DNA from: CAWBRT01 sp963832785
Lineage (GTDB): Bacteria; Acidobacteriota; Terriglobia; Terriglobales; Acidobacteriaceae
Direction of reading: 5' to 3'
DNA: 64,000 bases
Assembly (NCBI GenBank): GCA_963832785.1
Contig: CAWHVF010000005.1
Coordinates: 868,001-932,000 of the forward strand
Every line of letters starts with the position of its first letter. Position 1 is the stretch's first letter. The notes below the pieces were generated by a model. It had not been told where the DNA came from. It searched no databases and saw only the letters and a list, made by a program, of their open reading frames with translations. A program made the position numbers and the translations under genes. Shown one piece after another: positions 47,456-56,871 of this stretch.

Positions 47456-48746
47456 TCAGGCGCCGGCGCGCTTGGGCAGCATCTCGCCGATGCGGCGGAT
47501 TTGTGCGCCCACGCCGCGCAGCTTCTCTTCGATGTGCTCGTAGCCGCGGTCGATGTGGTAAACGCGGTCGATGATGGTCTCGCCGTCGGCCACCAGGGCA
47601 GCCAGCACCAGCGAGGCCGAGGCACGCAGGTCGCTGGCCAGCACGGCAGCGCCGCTTAGCGGGGTTTTGCCGCGGACCACGGCGCGCCGGCCTTCAATCT
47701 TGATGTCGGCCCCCATGCGCACCAGTTCCAGGGCGTGCATGAAGCGGTTCTCGAAGATGTTCTCGGTAATCAGCGAGGCGCCTTCGGCCTGGGTGGCCAA
47801 GGCCATGTACTGCGCCTGCACGTCGGTGGCGAAGCCAGGATACTCTTCAGTGGCAATGTCGGCGGCCTGGAACGGCCCGTCGCCCATCACCCGAATGCAT
47901 TCGCCGTTGACGCGGAACTTGACTCCCACTTGCCCCAGCTTGTGCAGCAGGGTGGTCTGGTGCTGCGGAACGCAGTTGGAGATCAGCAGATCGCCGCCGG
48001 TGAGAGCGCCGGCGATGATGAACGTGGCGGCCTCGATGCGGTCGGGAATGATGCGGTGCCGGGCGCCGCCCAGGCGGTCGACCCCGCGCACGCGGATGGT
48101 GGAGGTGCCGGCGCCGTCGATGCAGGCGCCCATCTTGACGAGCAGGGCGGCTAAATCGGCGACCTCGGGTTCGCGCGCGCAGTTTTCCATCACCGTCTCG
48201 CCTTCGGCCAGCACGGCGGCCATCAGCACATCCTCGGTGCCGGTGACTGTGATCCTGTCAAAGACTATGTGATTGCCGTGAAGGCGTTCGCGCGCGAGCC
48301 TCGATATAGCCGTGCTCCTGGGTGATCTCCGCCCCGAGCCGTTGCAGTCCTTTGATGTGCAGGTCGATGGGGCGCGCGCCGATGGCGCAGCCTCCGGGCA
48401 TGGAGACGCGCGCCACGCCGCAGCGAGCCAGCAGCGGCCCCAGTACCAGCGTGGAGGCGCGCATGGTCTTGACCAGGTCGTAGCCGGCTTCGGCGCGGGT
48501 GAGCTTCTGGCAGCAAATGGTGGTGCGGTGCTGCGCCCGTCCGTAGCCGAGTTCGACTTCGGCGCCCATGGCCGCCAGCAGCCGGCGCTCGGTCTCGATG
48601 TCGCGCACCTGGGGAATGTTCTCCAGGATTACCGGCTCGTCGGTCAGAATGGCGGCAGCCATGGCGGGCAGCGCGGCGTTCTTGGCGCCGCTGATGCGAA
48701 CCGTCCCCAGCAAGGGATTGCCGCCGCGAATGATGAACTTATCCAT
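47456..48746 (-). CDS. murA: UDP-N-acetylglucosamine 1-carboxyvinyltransferase, one frameshift
   Basis: First committed enzyme of peptidoglycan synthesis, adding enolpyruvate from PEP to UDP-GlcNAc. The N-terminal part (48746 to about 48280) has SGAKNAALPA with Lys22 and the PEP-binding loop Cys120 in MPGGCAIGARP; having Cys predicts fosfomycin sensitivity. The second part, from MLMAAVLAEGETVMENCAREPEVADL to the end near 47456, is in another frame. The junction near 48280 reads correctly as ERLHGNHIVFDRITVTG after a one-base change in a GCGCGC run. As murA is essential and usually single-copy, a sequence error is likely. About 429 residues when corrected. Confidence 0.9.
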
Positions 48747-48890
48747 CTAGTGTGGCCTACAACAATTAAGCATTTGAAGGCGGGGTCCCAGAGAACCAGA
48801 ACCTATTGTACCGGCACAAAGGCACACCACGGATGCGGTGAAGCACTTAATCACCACTGCATCGGGTGAGTCATCCCAGCTCCAACCGAT

Positions 48891-49040
48891 GTCATGCTGA
48901 GCGCCTCCTAGAGGAGTGCGAAGCATCCCCGGGATCTCTCCCAATCAGCGCCGTCTCCATTTTTATGGACGACCCTCAGCTCCACCTGGGGTGCAAGCGC
49001 ACAGGGGATTCTTCGGCTTGTTGCGCTCGCTCAGAATGAC
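48891..49040. repeat. Palindromic element copy C (150 bp, inverted core)
   Basis: It begins GTCATGCTGAGC and ends GCTCAGAATGAC. Its core ACCCTCAGCTCC is the reverse complement of the core GGAGCTGAGGGT in copy B, so it sits in the opposite orientation. Confidence 0.75.
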
Positions 49041-49084
49041 ACCTCATGATTAAAAACAGGGGGAATATAGCCGGTCAGCAAAAG

Positions 49085-49119
49085 CCCCACATCTGCCAAA
49101 GGAAGGCAGATGTAGGGCA
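49085..49119. repeat. CCCCACATCTGCC hairpin, 7-nt loop
   Basis: GCCCCACATCTGCC pairs with GGCAGATGTAGGGC across AAAGGAA. It lies 15 bp beyond the 3' end of the serine hydrolase gene. Same stem sequence and loop length as 37577-37609. Confidence 0.8.
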
Positions 49120-49133
49120 CCAGCAGCATGGCT

Positions 49134-50282
49134 TTACCGGAACTGTTCCTCGATGGCCGCCACGATTTCATCATGTACCAGCGGACGCACGCGTTTGATC
49201 TCCTGCGAGCTGCGATCCGGCCAGGTACGGTTGGTCAGCAGCGCCACGGCCAATTGGCGTTCGGGATCGCACCACAGCGAGCTGCCGGTGTAGCCCAGGT
49301 GTCCAAAGGATGACGGAGAAAAGCGCCGCCCCGATTGCGATGGAGGCAAAGGCGTGTCCCAGCCGAGGGCGCGCGAGGTGCCGGGCGGAATCGACTGCCG
49401 GGCGGTAAACAGGCGCACCGTTTCCGACTGCACAATAGGCGCACCGAAGGAAAGCATGCAGTGGGCGAAAAGCGCGACATCCATGGCGCTGCCGAACAGT
49501 CCGGCGTGGCCCGAGACGCCGCCCAGCACGCTGGCGTTCTCGTCGTCGACCTCGCCCTGGACTACGCGCATGCGGAATTCGCGGTCCGCCAGCGTGGGAG
49601 GAATGCTGGCCTTCCATTCCGCCGGCGGGCAGAAACAGGCGGTATTCATACCGAGCGGCTGAAAGACTTCGCGCCGGCAAAAGCGGTCGAGCGGCTCCCC
49701 GGAGCCCCCGACAGAGGCCAGGCGCGAGAGCAGTTCGCCCAGGACGATGAACCCGATGTCGCTGTAGCAGGCGAGGGTGCCGGGCGCTTCCACCAGGGGC
49801 GAAGTTAGGGCGAGCCATAGCAGCTCCTTGGCACTGGCGGCGCGCAGGTAGAGTTTTTCATAGTCGACCAGGCCGGCGCAGTGGGCCAGCAACATGCGCG
49901 GCGTGACCTGGTGGCGCCGCGCATCGCCGGACGGCTGTCCGTCGGCTTGCTTGCCGAACTCCGGCAGCAGGTCAACCACGGGCGCATCGAGCGGCAGCCG
50001 GCCGCGCTCGTAGAGGATCATCGCCATGGCAGTCGTGGCGACCACCTTGGTTACCGAGGCGAGGTCAAAGACGGTGGTGGGAGTGACCCGGAGAGAATCA
50101 GCCTCATAGGTAAAGCGGCCAACCGCCCTCCAGGCAACCAGCTCGTCGCGGCAGACAACAGCTAGCGACGCGCCCGGAAAGGCGCGCTCGGCAATCGCCT
50201 GCTCCAGCAGGGAGAAGACGCGGGCAAAGACGCGCTCCTGCTCGCGCAGCAGCTTGGAGGGTTTCAGTCCCTCAGCGCACAT
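49134..50282 (-). CDS. Serine hydrolase, beta-lactamase/penicillin-binding-protein fold
   Basis: This 382-residue member of the class C beta-lactamase-like family has the SxxK motif in FDLASVTKVVAT, the Tyr motif in CYSDIGFIVLGE and the third motif as FGHLGYTGSS. No clear signal peptide is visible, so it may be cytoplasmic. Family members include esterases, D-aminopeptidases and carboxypeptidases; the substrate is unknown. The start ATG at 50282 overlaps the 3' end of the isochorismatase-type gene by 11 bp, so the two are coupled. Confidence 0.85.
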   Translation of the reverse strand: MCAEGLKPSKLLREQERVFARVFSLLEQAIAERAFPGASLAVVCRDELVAWRAVGRFTYEADSLRVTPTTVFDLASVTKVVATTAMAMILYERGRLPLDAPVVDLLPEFGKQADGQPSGDARRHQVTPRMLLAHCAGLVDYEKLYLRAASAKELLWLALTSPLVEAPGTLACYSDIGFIVLGELLSRLASVGGSGEPLDRFCRREVFQPLGMNTACFCPPAEWKASIPPTLADREFRMRVVQGEVDDENASVLGGVSGHAGLFGSAMDVALFAHCMLSFGAPIVQSETVRLFTARQSIPPGTSRALGWDTPLPPSQSGRRFSPSSFGHLGYTGSSLWCDPERQLAVALLTNRTWPDRSSQEIKRVRPLVHDEIVAAIEEQFR

Positions 50283-50874
50283 ATTGCAAAATTTCCTTGA
50301 ACGCCGGGGTGCCGCTGCGGCGCAGCAGCTCGTACATAATCATCTCGGTGGTGGAGATGACGCACCCGGCGGCCCGCATGCGGTCCTGCGACATGCGCCA
50401 GTTCCACTCCACGCGCGAGGCAATGGCATCGGAGGCAACGTGCACCAGGTAGCCCTGGTTCAAGGCCCCCAGGGCTGTCTGCATGACGCAGACGTGGGCC
50501 TCCATGCCGCACAGCAGCAGAGTATTGCGGCTGGCGGGCAGCGCCTTGATAACGGCACTGACGGCGGTGTCGCTACAGGCGTTGAACTCCACCTTATCAG
50601 TGGGCTGCGTCCCGGGCAGCAGCGCCGTCAGCTCCGGGATGATCGGCCCCAGGCGCTTGGCGTACTGAGTGGTAACCACCACGGGGACGTCGAGAATCCC
50701 AGCCAGGCGCACCAGGAGCTGGGCGTTTTTGGCGACCTCGTCGCGGTTGAACATGTGCGGCAGCAGCCGCTCCTGGATGTCGATGACCAGCAGCGCGCAC
50801 TCGTCAACCTGCAACAGATGCCGCGCGATCTCGCTCGAATCGCGGGCTTCTGGCCTGCCGTAGGCGGTAACCAT
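50272..50874 (-). CDS. Isochorismatase-like cysteine hydrolase
   Basis: This 200-residue alpha/beta enzyme has the catalytic Asp in LLVIDIQERL, the Lys in TDKVEFNAC and the nucleophilic Cys in GMEAHVCVMQT. These are the triad of the isochorismatase/nicotinamidase superfamily. YcaC-like proteins of this size often hydrolyse amides or are of unknown function. The ATG at 50874 has GGCGAGG five bases upstream and is preferred over a TTG five codons earlier. It overlaps the downstream serine hydrolase gene. Confidence 0.85.
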   Translation of the reverse strand: MVTAYGRPEARDSSEIARHLLQVDECALLVIDIQERLLPHMFNRDEVAKNAQLLVRLAGILDVPVVVTTQYAKRLGPIIPELTALLPGTQPTDKVEFNACSDTAVSAVIKALPASRNTLLLCGMEAHVCVMQTALGALNQGYLVHVASDAIASRVEWNWRMSQDRMRAAGCVISTTEMIMYELLRRSGTPAFKEILQYVR

Positions 50875-50891
50875 GAAGACCTCGCCCAATT

Positions 50892-50956
50892 GCAGATTGA
50901 AGATTGAACTGCGAGCTTGCTAATCTGCAATCTTCAATCTGCAATCTTAAATCTTA
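50892..50956. repeat. Inverted heptamer arrays with 13-bp spacer
   Basis: Left arm has two GATTGAA units (50895-50908). A 13-bp spacer follows, then five units AATCTGC, AATCTTC, AATCTGC, AATCTTA, AATCTTA (50922-50956) in inverted orientation. It lies between the methyltransferase/MTHFR gene and the hydrolase pair. Confidence 0.82.
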
Positions 50957-50989
50957 AACCGCAACGTCTGAATGCTGCCGCGGAATGGA

Positions 50990-52840
50990 TTACCGGGTCG
51001 CTCCTTTTGAGCTTCCCAGCACCTCCAGCACATCGAGGGCCGCGCGGTAATTGCCGAAGGGGGCCGCCAGTTGCACTCCCTGCACCATGGGGCGAACGCG
51101 CGCCAGCATCTCGCGGGCGATTTCGACGCCCGTGGCGCGGGCCGCCTCGGAGCTGGTGGCGGCGGCCATGCGGGCGATGATCGAGTCCGGCACGGAGACG
51201 CGCAGCTCGTTCTTCATGAACTCGGCATTGCGCACGCTGGTCAGCGGCCAGATGCCGGCCAGCACCGGGATGTGCAGGTGCTCGACGCGGCGCAGGAACT
51301 GCTCCAGCAGCTCGACGTCGAAGACCGGCTGGGTGACGGCGTAATCCGCCCCGGCCTCCACCTTGTATTCGAAGCGGCGAATCTCCTCCTCGATGTGGGG
51401 CACGCCGGGATTGGCGCCGACGCCGATGACGAAGGCCGTGGGCGCGCCGATGGGATTGCCGCCAATATCGACGCCGCGGTTGAGATTGTGCACGATATTG
51501 ACCAGGCCGATGGAATCCACATCGAAGACGGCGGTGGCATCGGGATAATTGCCCAGCTTGGGCGGGTCGCCGGTGATGCAGATCAGGTTGGCGATTCCCA
51601 GGGCGGCCGCGCCCAGCAGGTCGCTCTGTATGCTGAGCACGTTGCGGTCGCGGCAGGTGTAGTGCAGAACGGTCTCGATGCCCACCTGCTGCTGCATGAT
51701 CAGGCACATGGCCTGGTTGCTCATGCGGGCCGAGGCGCGCGGGCTGTCGGGGATGTTGATGGCGTCGATGCCGGCCGACTTGAGCAGGCGCGCGCCTTCC
51801 AGCTCCTTCGCCATTGCCGTGCCCCGCGGCGGTACGATCTCGATCAGGGTGGCAAATTCGCGCGCCGCCACTTTGGCTCCCAGCTTGGAACGCTTACCCA
51901 GGGCTATGGTCTGCTTCTCCGCCTCGGCCGAGCCGGAAACCACCTTGTAGGAGCTGACGCGCGCCTCTCCCATGCGCAGGGCCGACTTCATGGCGCGAAT
52001 ATGTTCGGGGGTGGTGCCGCAACAACCGCCAACCACGCTGGCCCCCGCGTCGACGATGCGGCGGGCGTACTCGGCCATGTACTCCGGCGAGCACAGGTAG
52101 ATGTTGCGTCCTTCCACGCTGCGCGGGCTGCCGGCGTTGGGCTGCGCCGAAAGCGGCAGGCTGGTGAACTGGCGGAGCTGCTCGATGGCGTCGAGCATGG
52201 CGGCGGGCCCAACTGAGCAATTCATGCCAACCACGTCGGGAGCGTACTCCTCCAGGCGATTGCCATAGCTTTCCGGCGCGGAGCCGTCCAGGGCGTTGCC
52301 CTCCTCGTCGATCGTGACCTGGGCGATTACCGGGACTCCCGGGGCGACATCGTGCGCCGCCAGAATGGCCTGGTGGAGCTCCTCGACGTAGCCGAAGGTC
52401 TCCAGGATCAGCAAATCCACTCCGGCCTTGGCCAGCGCGGCGATCTGTTGGGCGAAGGCGGTGCGGGCCTCGTCCAGGCCCGTCTTGCCCAGCGGCTCGA
52501 TGCGCACTCCCAGGGGGCCTACCGCGCCGGCCACCATGACTTCGCTGCCCGCCGCCGAGCGCGCCAGCTCGACCCCGGCGCGATTGATCTCGGCCACCAA
52601 CCCCTGGCAGCCGTGACGCGACAGGCGAAACGAATTGGCGCCGAAGGTGTTAGTCTCCAGTATCTCGGCCCCAGCCTTGACGTACTCCTGGTGAATGCCC
52701 CCGATCAGATCGGGCTGGGAGAGATTCAGCTCGTCGTAGCAGCGGTTGATGAATATGCCCTTGGCGTACAGCATGGTGCCCATGGCGCCGTCGCAGAGTA
52801 TCGGGCCACGCTGAAGCCGGGTCTTGAAGTCGGTGGACAT
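50990..52840 (-). CDS. Bifunctional homocysteine S-methyltransferase / methylenetetrahydrofolate reductase
   Basis: This 616-residue fusion is like Bacillus YitJ. The N-terminal half is a zinc methyltransferase barrel (LCDGAMGTMLYAKG, ETNTFGANSFRL, MNCSVGP, GGCCGTTPEH). The C-terminal half (from about 325) is an FAD methylenetetrahydrofolate reductase (EIVPPRGT, LHYTCRDRN, ICITGDPPK, ADYAVTQPVFD, WPLTSVRNAEFM). It would make methyl-THF and pass the methyl group toward homocysteine. No cobalamin-binding domain is present, so a separate corrinoid protein may be needed. The ATG at 52840 follows GGGAAGAAAAG. Confidence 0.92.
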   Translation of the reverse strand: MSTDFKTRLQRGPILCDGAMGTMLYAKGIFINRCYDELNLSQPDLIGGIHQEYVKAGAEILETNTFGANSFRLSRHGCQGLVAEINRAGVELARSAAGSEVMVAGAVGPLGVRIEPLGKTGLDEARTAFAQQIAALAKAGVDLLILETFGYVEELHQAILAAHDVAPGVPVIAQVTIDEEGNALDGSAPESYGNRLEEYAPDVVGMNCSVGPAAMLDAIEQLRQFTSLPLSAQPNAGSPRSVEGRNIYLCSPEYMAEYARRIVDAGASVVGGCCGTTPEHIRAMKSALRMGEARVSSYKVVSGSAEAEKQTIALGKRSKLGAKVAAREFATLIEIVPPRGTAMAKELEGARLLKSAGIDAINIPDSPRASARMSNQAMCLIMQQQVGIETVLHYTCRDRNVLSIQSDLLGAAALGIANLICITGDPPKLGNYPDATAVFDVDSIGLVNIVHNLNRGVDIGGNPIGAPTAFVIGVGANPGVPHIEEEIRRFEYKVEAGADYAVTQPVFDVELLEQFLRRVEHLHIPVLAGIWPLTSVRNAEFMKNELRVSVPDSIIARMAAATSSEAARATGVEIAREMLARVRPMVQGVQLAAPFGNYRAALDVLEVLGSSKGATR

Positions 52841-52909
52841 ACGCTTTTCTTCCCACAACACGATAGCACAGTGGGCCTTAGGAGCAGGACCTGGCGGGAA
52901 CAAGGGTCA

Positions 52910-53006
52910 ATTTTTCATTTTTGATTTTTGATTTTCGATTGAACAGCTCCGGAGCAGTGAAATCAAAGTCTTAAATCAAAAATCCTAAACCAAAAATCAA
53001 AATCCT
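52910..53006. repeat. Inverted heptamer arrays, GATTTTT subtype
   Basis: Left arm GATTTTT, GATTTTC, GATTGAA (about 52910-52942), an 18-bp spacer containing CTCCGGAG, then units of type AATCAAA/AATCCTA (52961-53006) inverted. It occupies most of the gap between the MTHFR and lipoprotein genes. Confidence 0.8.
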
Positions 53007-53090
53007 CCCCATTCAGGGCGGAGGTTGCAGTTTGTTATACTCAGTTCAGTCCCAGCAACTTAGGCCTGTTTTCGGCCTCGGAGCGCCCGC

Positions 53091-54749
53091 TTGAAGAAAG
53101 CGTTGCTTATCTTTTTTCTGTGCCGCGTGGCGGCGGCCATGGTCTCCTGTGGCGGTTCGAGCACCGCGCTGGTGGTAATTACCCAGGGCTCGCAGTCGCT
53201 TTCTGTCGGGCAAGGCATACAGTTCACGGCCAATCTCCCGGTCACGTGGACGGTAAGCGGTGATGGCACCATCAACTCGGCCGGATTCTTTACCGCAGGC
53301 GGAGCTCCAGGAACGGCTACCATAACCGCCACCGCCGCCGGCGGAAAGTCCTACGACAGCATCACCGTGACGGTGGTGGCCTCGGGCACCACTACCACCA
53401 CCACTACCAGCGGCAGCGGCATCAAGCACAGGATATTCGTTTCCAACTCTTACCCCGGCCTCATCAACAACGGCGCGCTTGACATTGTCGATGCGGACAC
53501 AGATGAGCTATCGCTCTTCACCGTCAGCGTTGGTGGCTCGCCCACGTTCATGGCGCAGTCGGGCACTATTTCTACCGACACCAACAAGGACACGGTGGTC
53601 TTTGACAGCAGCAGCAACACTTTAAAGCTGGTAGATGACACCACGGAGTCGCTCACCGCCCAGGTAACGCTGCCTGGCCCGACCTCCAGCGTTTTAGTGG
53701 CCGTTAACAGTCTCATCGCATACGCGGCTGTTCCCACCGCCCAGGTGGCCAGGAATTCTTCGGGAAACCCGATTACGGGCGCGGTCTACGTCGTACAGTT
53801 CTCCAGCTCTCCGACGCTGCTGCCGGTGGCCGTGCAAGGCGCCAAATCGATAACCCCCAGTTATATTGGCGTCACCGGCACCTCGACTTATTACGCCAAT
53901 CTCCTGGTGTTCAGCCAGAGCTGTGATACGGTCACAGCCCTGCAGAACGGCAGCGCCGGTATCGCGCTGACCAACCTCGGAACCGTTAACGGCAGCCCCA
54001 CCTGCCCGTTTACCGATACCAGCGCCACTGCGCCCTTCTCGCGCCCCGTCAGCGCCGTTTTCACCAGCGACGCCAATGGCTACGCTTTCACCGCCTATGT
54101 TTTGAGCTCGGGAACGGTGAACGGCGGCGCCAGCGGAGCAATGGTGACGCAGGTGGACATGACGCCCACGACCGTGGGGAACCCTCCCGTGCTGCCCCCA
54201 GGCTCGAGCCCCGTGTCCGTCCCGGGAGCCCAAGTGGGACTATTACAAGGCACGACCCTCTATGTCGCCGGAGCAGATCCGGCTCACCCTGGCAATGGCC
54301 TGCTGTCAGTAATTAATACCGCGTCGACTTTGACTGCCACTACCCCAATCCTTACAACCTCGCTGGGGCCGGGAACTCCGCAGATCATGGTTCCTGACAC
54401 CAACGGAAACATCTGGGTTGGCTCAGTCGGCTGTACCGTGCCGCAAACGCAGCCGAACCCGCCCGCCGCGCCTATCCCTGGGTGTTTAGCTGTTGTGGTT
54501 CCTAGCAGTAATCCCACTACTACCGCCCCACAAATATTTAATAATGCGCCTTCCAGCCCATTATCGAATGCCAGCGATGACATCACCGGCATGGTTTGGC
54601 TGTACCCGCTGAATAAGCGTAATGTGATGTACGTCGTCGAGGGCGCCGAGTTAGCGGTTTATACCTTCGACGGCGCCAACCTGACACAGCTCTATACGCC
54701 TTACCTGGACATCGTCGGCCAGGCGGTGGACGTGAAGCTGGGCTTCTAA
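53091..54749 (+). CDS. Secreted lipoprotein with Ig-like domain and propeller-like repeats
   Basis: This 552-residue protein has a lipoprotein signal (MKKALLIFFLCRVAAAMVSC, lipid-modified Cys likely at residue 20). A bacterial Ig-like domain follows (SLSVGQGIQFTANLPVTWTV ... GTATITATAAGGKSYDS) and a Thr-rich linker of seven consecutive Thr. Repeated NSSGNP/DTNGNIWVG-type strands then resemble a YVTN beta propeller. Probably anchored at the cell surface; ligand unknown. The start codon is TTG at 53091, and no strong ribosome site is visible. Confidence 0.78.
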   Translation: MKKALLIFFLCRVAAAMVSCGGSSTALVVITQGSQSLSVGQGIQFTANLPVTWTVSGDGTINSAGFFTAGGAPGTATITATAAGGKSYDSITVTVVASGTTTTTTTSGSGIKHRIFVSNSYPGLINNGALDIVDADTDELSLFTVSVGGSPTFMAQSGTISTDTNKDTVVFDSSSNTLKLVDDTTESLTAQVTLPGPTSSVLVAVNSLIAYAAVPTAQVARNSSGNPITGAVYVVQFSSSPTLLPVAVQGAKSITPSYIGVTGTSTYYANLLVFSQSCDTVTALQNGSAGIALTNLGTVNGSPTCPFTDTSATAPFSRPVSAVFTSDANGYAFTAYVLSSGTVNGGASGAMVTQVDMTPTTVGNPPVLPPGSSPVSVPGAQVGLLQGTTLYVAGADPAHPGNGLLSVINTASTLTATTPILTTSLGPGTPQIMVPDTNGNIWVGSVGCTVPQTQPNPPAAPIPGCLAVVVPSSNPTTTAPQIFNNAPSSPLSNASDDITGMVWLYPLNKRNVMYVVEGAELAVYTFDGANLTQLYTPYLDIVGQAVDVKLGF

Positions 54750-54775
54750 CTCGGGGAAAAATTAGCTGCGGCGTT

Positions 54776-55429
54776 CTACTTGCATTCCGCGGCTACCGCG
54801 TCGCGCACGCGGTTCTTCAGATGGTTGCGCACGAACCAGGCGATGGCAGCCAGCAGCAGCGCCGCAATCACCACATCCAGGCGGTGGAACCAGAGCTTCA
54901 GCCGCGGGTCGCTGTCCCAGCGCTCGCCCAGTTTGTAGCCCACGTAAGCCAGGGCCCAGCACCAGGGCCAGGAGCCGACAAAGGTGTAGAAATGGAAACG
55001 CCCCCGCGGCATGCGGGCGATTCCCGCCGGCAGGGCAATGAAGGTGCGGATCACCGGCAGCAAGCGTCCGATGAAAACCGTAATACCGCCGTAGCGCTGG
55101 AAGAAGCGCTCGGCCAGCTCCAGGTCGTGCCGGTTCAGCAGCACGTACTTGCCGTAGCGCTCGATGAGCGGCCGGCCGCCGTAGGCGCCAACCTCGTAGG
55201 CGAGCACCGAGCCCAGGTTGCAGCCCAGCGCGCCCATGGTGGCGATCAGCCAAAGCGAGCTGAAGCGATGCGCGTGAACCAGGTACCCCGAGAAGGGCAT
55301 GATCACTTCCGAGGGAAGCGGTATGCAGGCCGACTCGATGGCCATCAGCAGCACGATTCCCGGATAGCCCAGCGAGGAGATGACCGTCTTGATGAAGGCG
55401 GCAAGCGCCAGAAGCAAATTGGAGAGCAT
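54776..55429 (-). CDS. DedA-family membrane protein
   Basis: This 217-residue protein has the DedA/VTT layout: ESACIPLPSEVIMPFSGYLV, the Gly-rich GALGCNLGSVLAYEVGAYGG, and FGRLLPVIRTF-type FIGRLLPVIRTFIALPAGIARM. Four to five membrane segments are predicted. DedA proteins act in undecaprenyl or phospholipid flipping and proton homeostasis. It is convergent with the lipoprotein gene and flanked upstream by a heptamer array. Confidence 0.9.
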   Translation of the reverse strand: MLSNLLLALAAFIKTVISSLGYPGIVLLMAIESACIPLPSEVIMPFSGYLVHAHRFSSLWLIATMGALGCNLGSVLAYEVGAYGGRPLIERYGKYVLLNRHDLELAERFFQRYGGITVFIGRLLPVIRTFIALPAGIARMPRGRFHFYTFVGSWPWCWALAYVGYKLGERWDSDPRLKLWFHRLDVVIAALLLAAIAWFVRNHLKNRVRDAVAAECK

Positions 55430-55441
55430 GACTGAAATTAT

Positions 55442-55537
55442 GATTTTTGATTTCTGATTTCTGATTTCAGATTTCAGATTTCAGATTTTGCGGCAACAAT
55501 TAAGCAATCAAAAATCAGCAATCAAAAATCAAAAATT
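55442..55537. repeat. Inverted heptamer arrays, seven left units
   Basis: Left arm (55442-55490): GATTTTT, GATTTCT, GATTTCT, GATTTCA three times, GATTTTG. A 13-bp spacer follows, then the right arm CAATCAAAAATCAGCAATC and similar units (55504-55537). It ends at the stop codon of the small gene at 55538 and fills the gap to dedA. Confidence 0.85.
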
Positions 55538-55765
55538 CTAGAGTTCTTCCGTGTCCTGGGTAAAGCTGTAGCCTTCCAGGATAGCGCCATTGGCGGTTTT
55601 GGTGACGCGGACGCGCGTAGAGTCAGCCGCGCCCGGGGTAACGTTGGCCTCGCGTAGCATGGCAAACTCGGCCAGCACCTCGCGATAGACCTTGGTAACC
55701 AGATATAACTTTCCTGTGGCGTCGTGACGCCAGACCTGCCCAAGTTGTATCGACTTTACCGGCAT
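55538..55765 (-). CDS. Small hypothetical protein, 75 residues
   Basis: MPVKSIQLGQVWRHDATGKL is followed by LYLVTKVYREVLAEFAMLRE and an Arg/Thr-rich beta-type segment. It resembles small DUF-type beta-barrel proteins, but no family is named. The ATG at 55765 has GAGGGGG upstream. Its 3' end abuts the heptamer array. Confidence 0.55.
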   Translation of the reverse strand: MPVKSIQLGQVWRHDATGKLYLVTKVYREVLAEFAMLREANVTPGAADSTRVRVTKTANGAILEGYSFTQDTEEL

Positions 55766-56051
55766 TCCGGAAGCCCCCTCTTCCATCCGGCGCGGCAAAC
55801 TTGGGCGCCGGCGGCCCACGGCAATCTTCTTGCTTCGCGGGGCTGCTCTCCAGCCTAAAGACTCCCGCCGCCAGCGTCAACTGCCGCCGTCATCACGGGA
55901 GCGGTCCCACGTAAGCGCTGCCAGCTTGAGTACGGGATGCTCGCGGTTTTCATGCAGATTCTATGCGGATTCTTCCACGTTTTCTCCGATTGACACTCCG
56001 GAGAGCGGCTGGAACAATCGTAGGCATATGAAAGTATAAGGAGTTATTGCC

Positions 56052-56867
56052 ATGTTAGAGGAAGCACAGGCACCCGCGCCGGCCACCCAGTCGCATTTTG
56101 TGCGCAACATCTTGCTGGCCGTGGCCGCCGTTTACGTGCTCGTTTCTTTGTACCTGCTGGTCGACATGCGCGGCCGTGTGCAGGCGCTCGAACAAAAGCA
56201 GCAGACGCTTGAGGCCTCCAACAAGCAGCTTCAGGACCGGCTGCACATGACCAACAAGTCGGTGACGGAGTCGGTAGAGGCGCTGGGGTCGAAGGTCGGC
56301 ATGACCAAGGCGGAGATCGACCGCCGCACCGCGGAGCTGAAACATCAGCAGCAGCAGTTGACCGCCGAGCAGCGGAAGACCCAGCAGCAGGTCTCGCAGG
56401 TTAGCGGCGAGGTTACCGGCGTCAAGAGCGACCTGGGCGGGGCTAAGCAGGACATCGCCAGCACCCGCACCGACCTGGAAGCCACCAAGGCCAAGCTGGA
56501 AAAGGCCATTGGCGATCTGGGCTTGCAGAGCGGCCTGGTCGCGCGCAATCATGAGGAGCTCGAATACCTCAAGCGGAAGGGCGACCGCACCTATTTCGAG
56601 TTCACCCTGCGCAAGGGGCGCCGCCAGCCGGTTTCCACCATCAGCCTGCAGTTGAAGAAGGCCGACTCGCGGCGCTCCAAGTTCACCATGAACGTCATCG
56701 CCGACGACAAGACCATCGAGAAGAAAGATCGCACGGCCAACGAGCCCTTGCAGTTCTACACCGGGCGCGATCGCGCCTTGTATGAAGTGGTGGTCTACAA
56801 GGTTGAGCGGGACTCCGTCACCGGGTACCTGAGCGCGCCGAAAACGATTGCGGTCAAGGCGCAGTAA
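56052..56867 (+). CDS. Membrane-anchored coiled-coil protein
   Basis: This 271-residue protein has one N-terminal membrane helix (NILLAVAAVYVLVSLYLLVD). A coiled coil of about 120 residues follows (VQALEQKQQTLEASNKQLQD ... TDLEATKAKLEKAIGDLG), then a compact beta-rich C-terminal domain (YFEFTLRKGRRQPVSTISLQ, LYEVVVYKVERDSVTGYL). The extracytoplasmic rod-and-head layout suggests a periplasmic scaffold; function unknown. The ATG follows AAGGAG. Confidence 0.78.
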   Translation: MLEEAQAPAPATQSHFVRNILLAVAAVYVLVSLYLLVDMRGRVQALEQKQQTLEASNKQLQDRLHMTNKSVTESVEALGSKVGMTKAEIDRRTAELKHQQQQLTAEQRKTQQQVSQVSGEVTGVKSDLGGAKQDIASTRTDLEATKAKLEKAIGDLGLQSGLVARNHEELEYLKRKGDRTYFEFTLRKGRRQPVSTISLQLKKADSRRSKFTMNVIADDKTIEKKDRTANEPLQFYTGRDRALYEVVVYKVERDSVTGYLSAPKTIAVKAQ

Positions 56868-56871
56868 CGCC

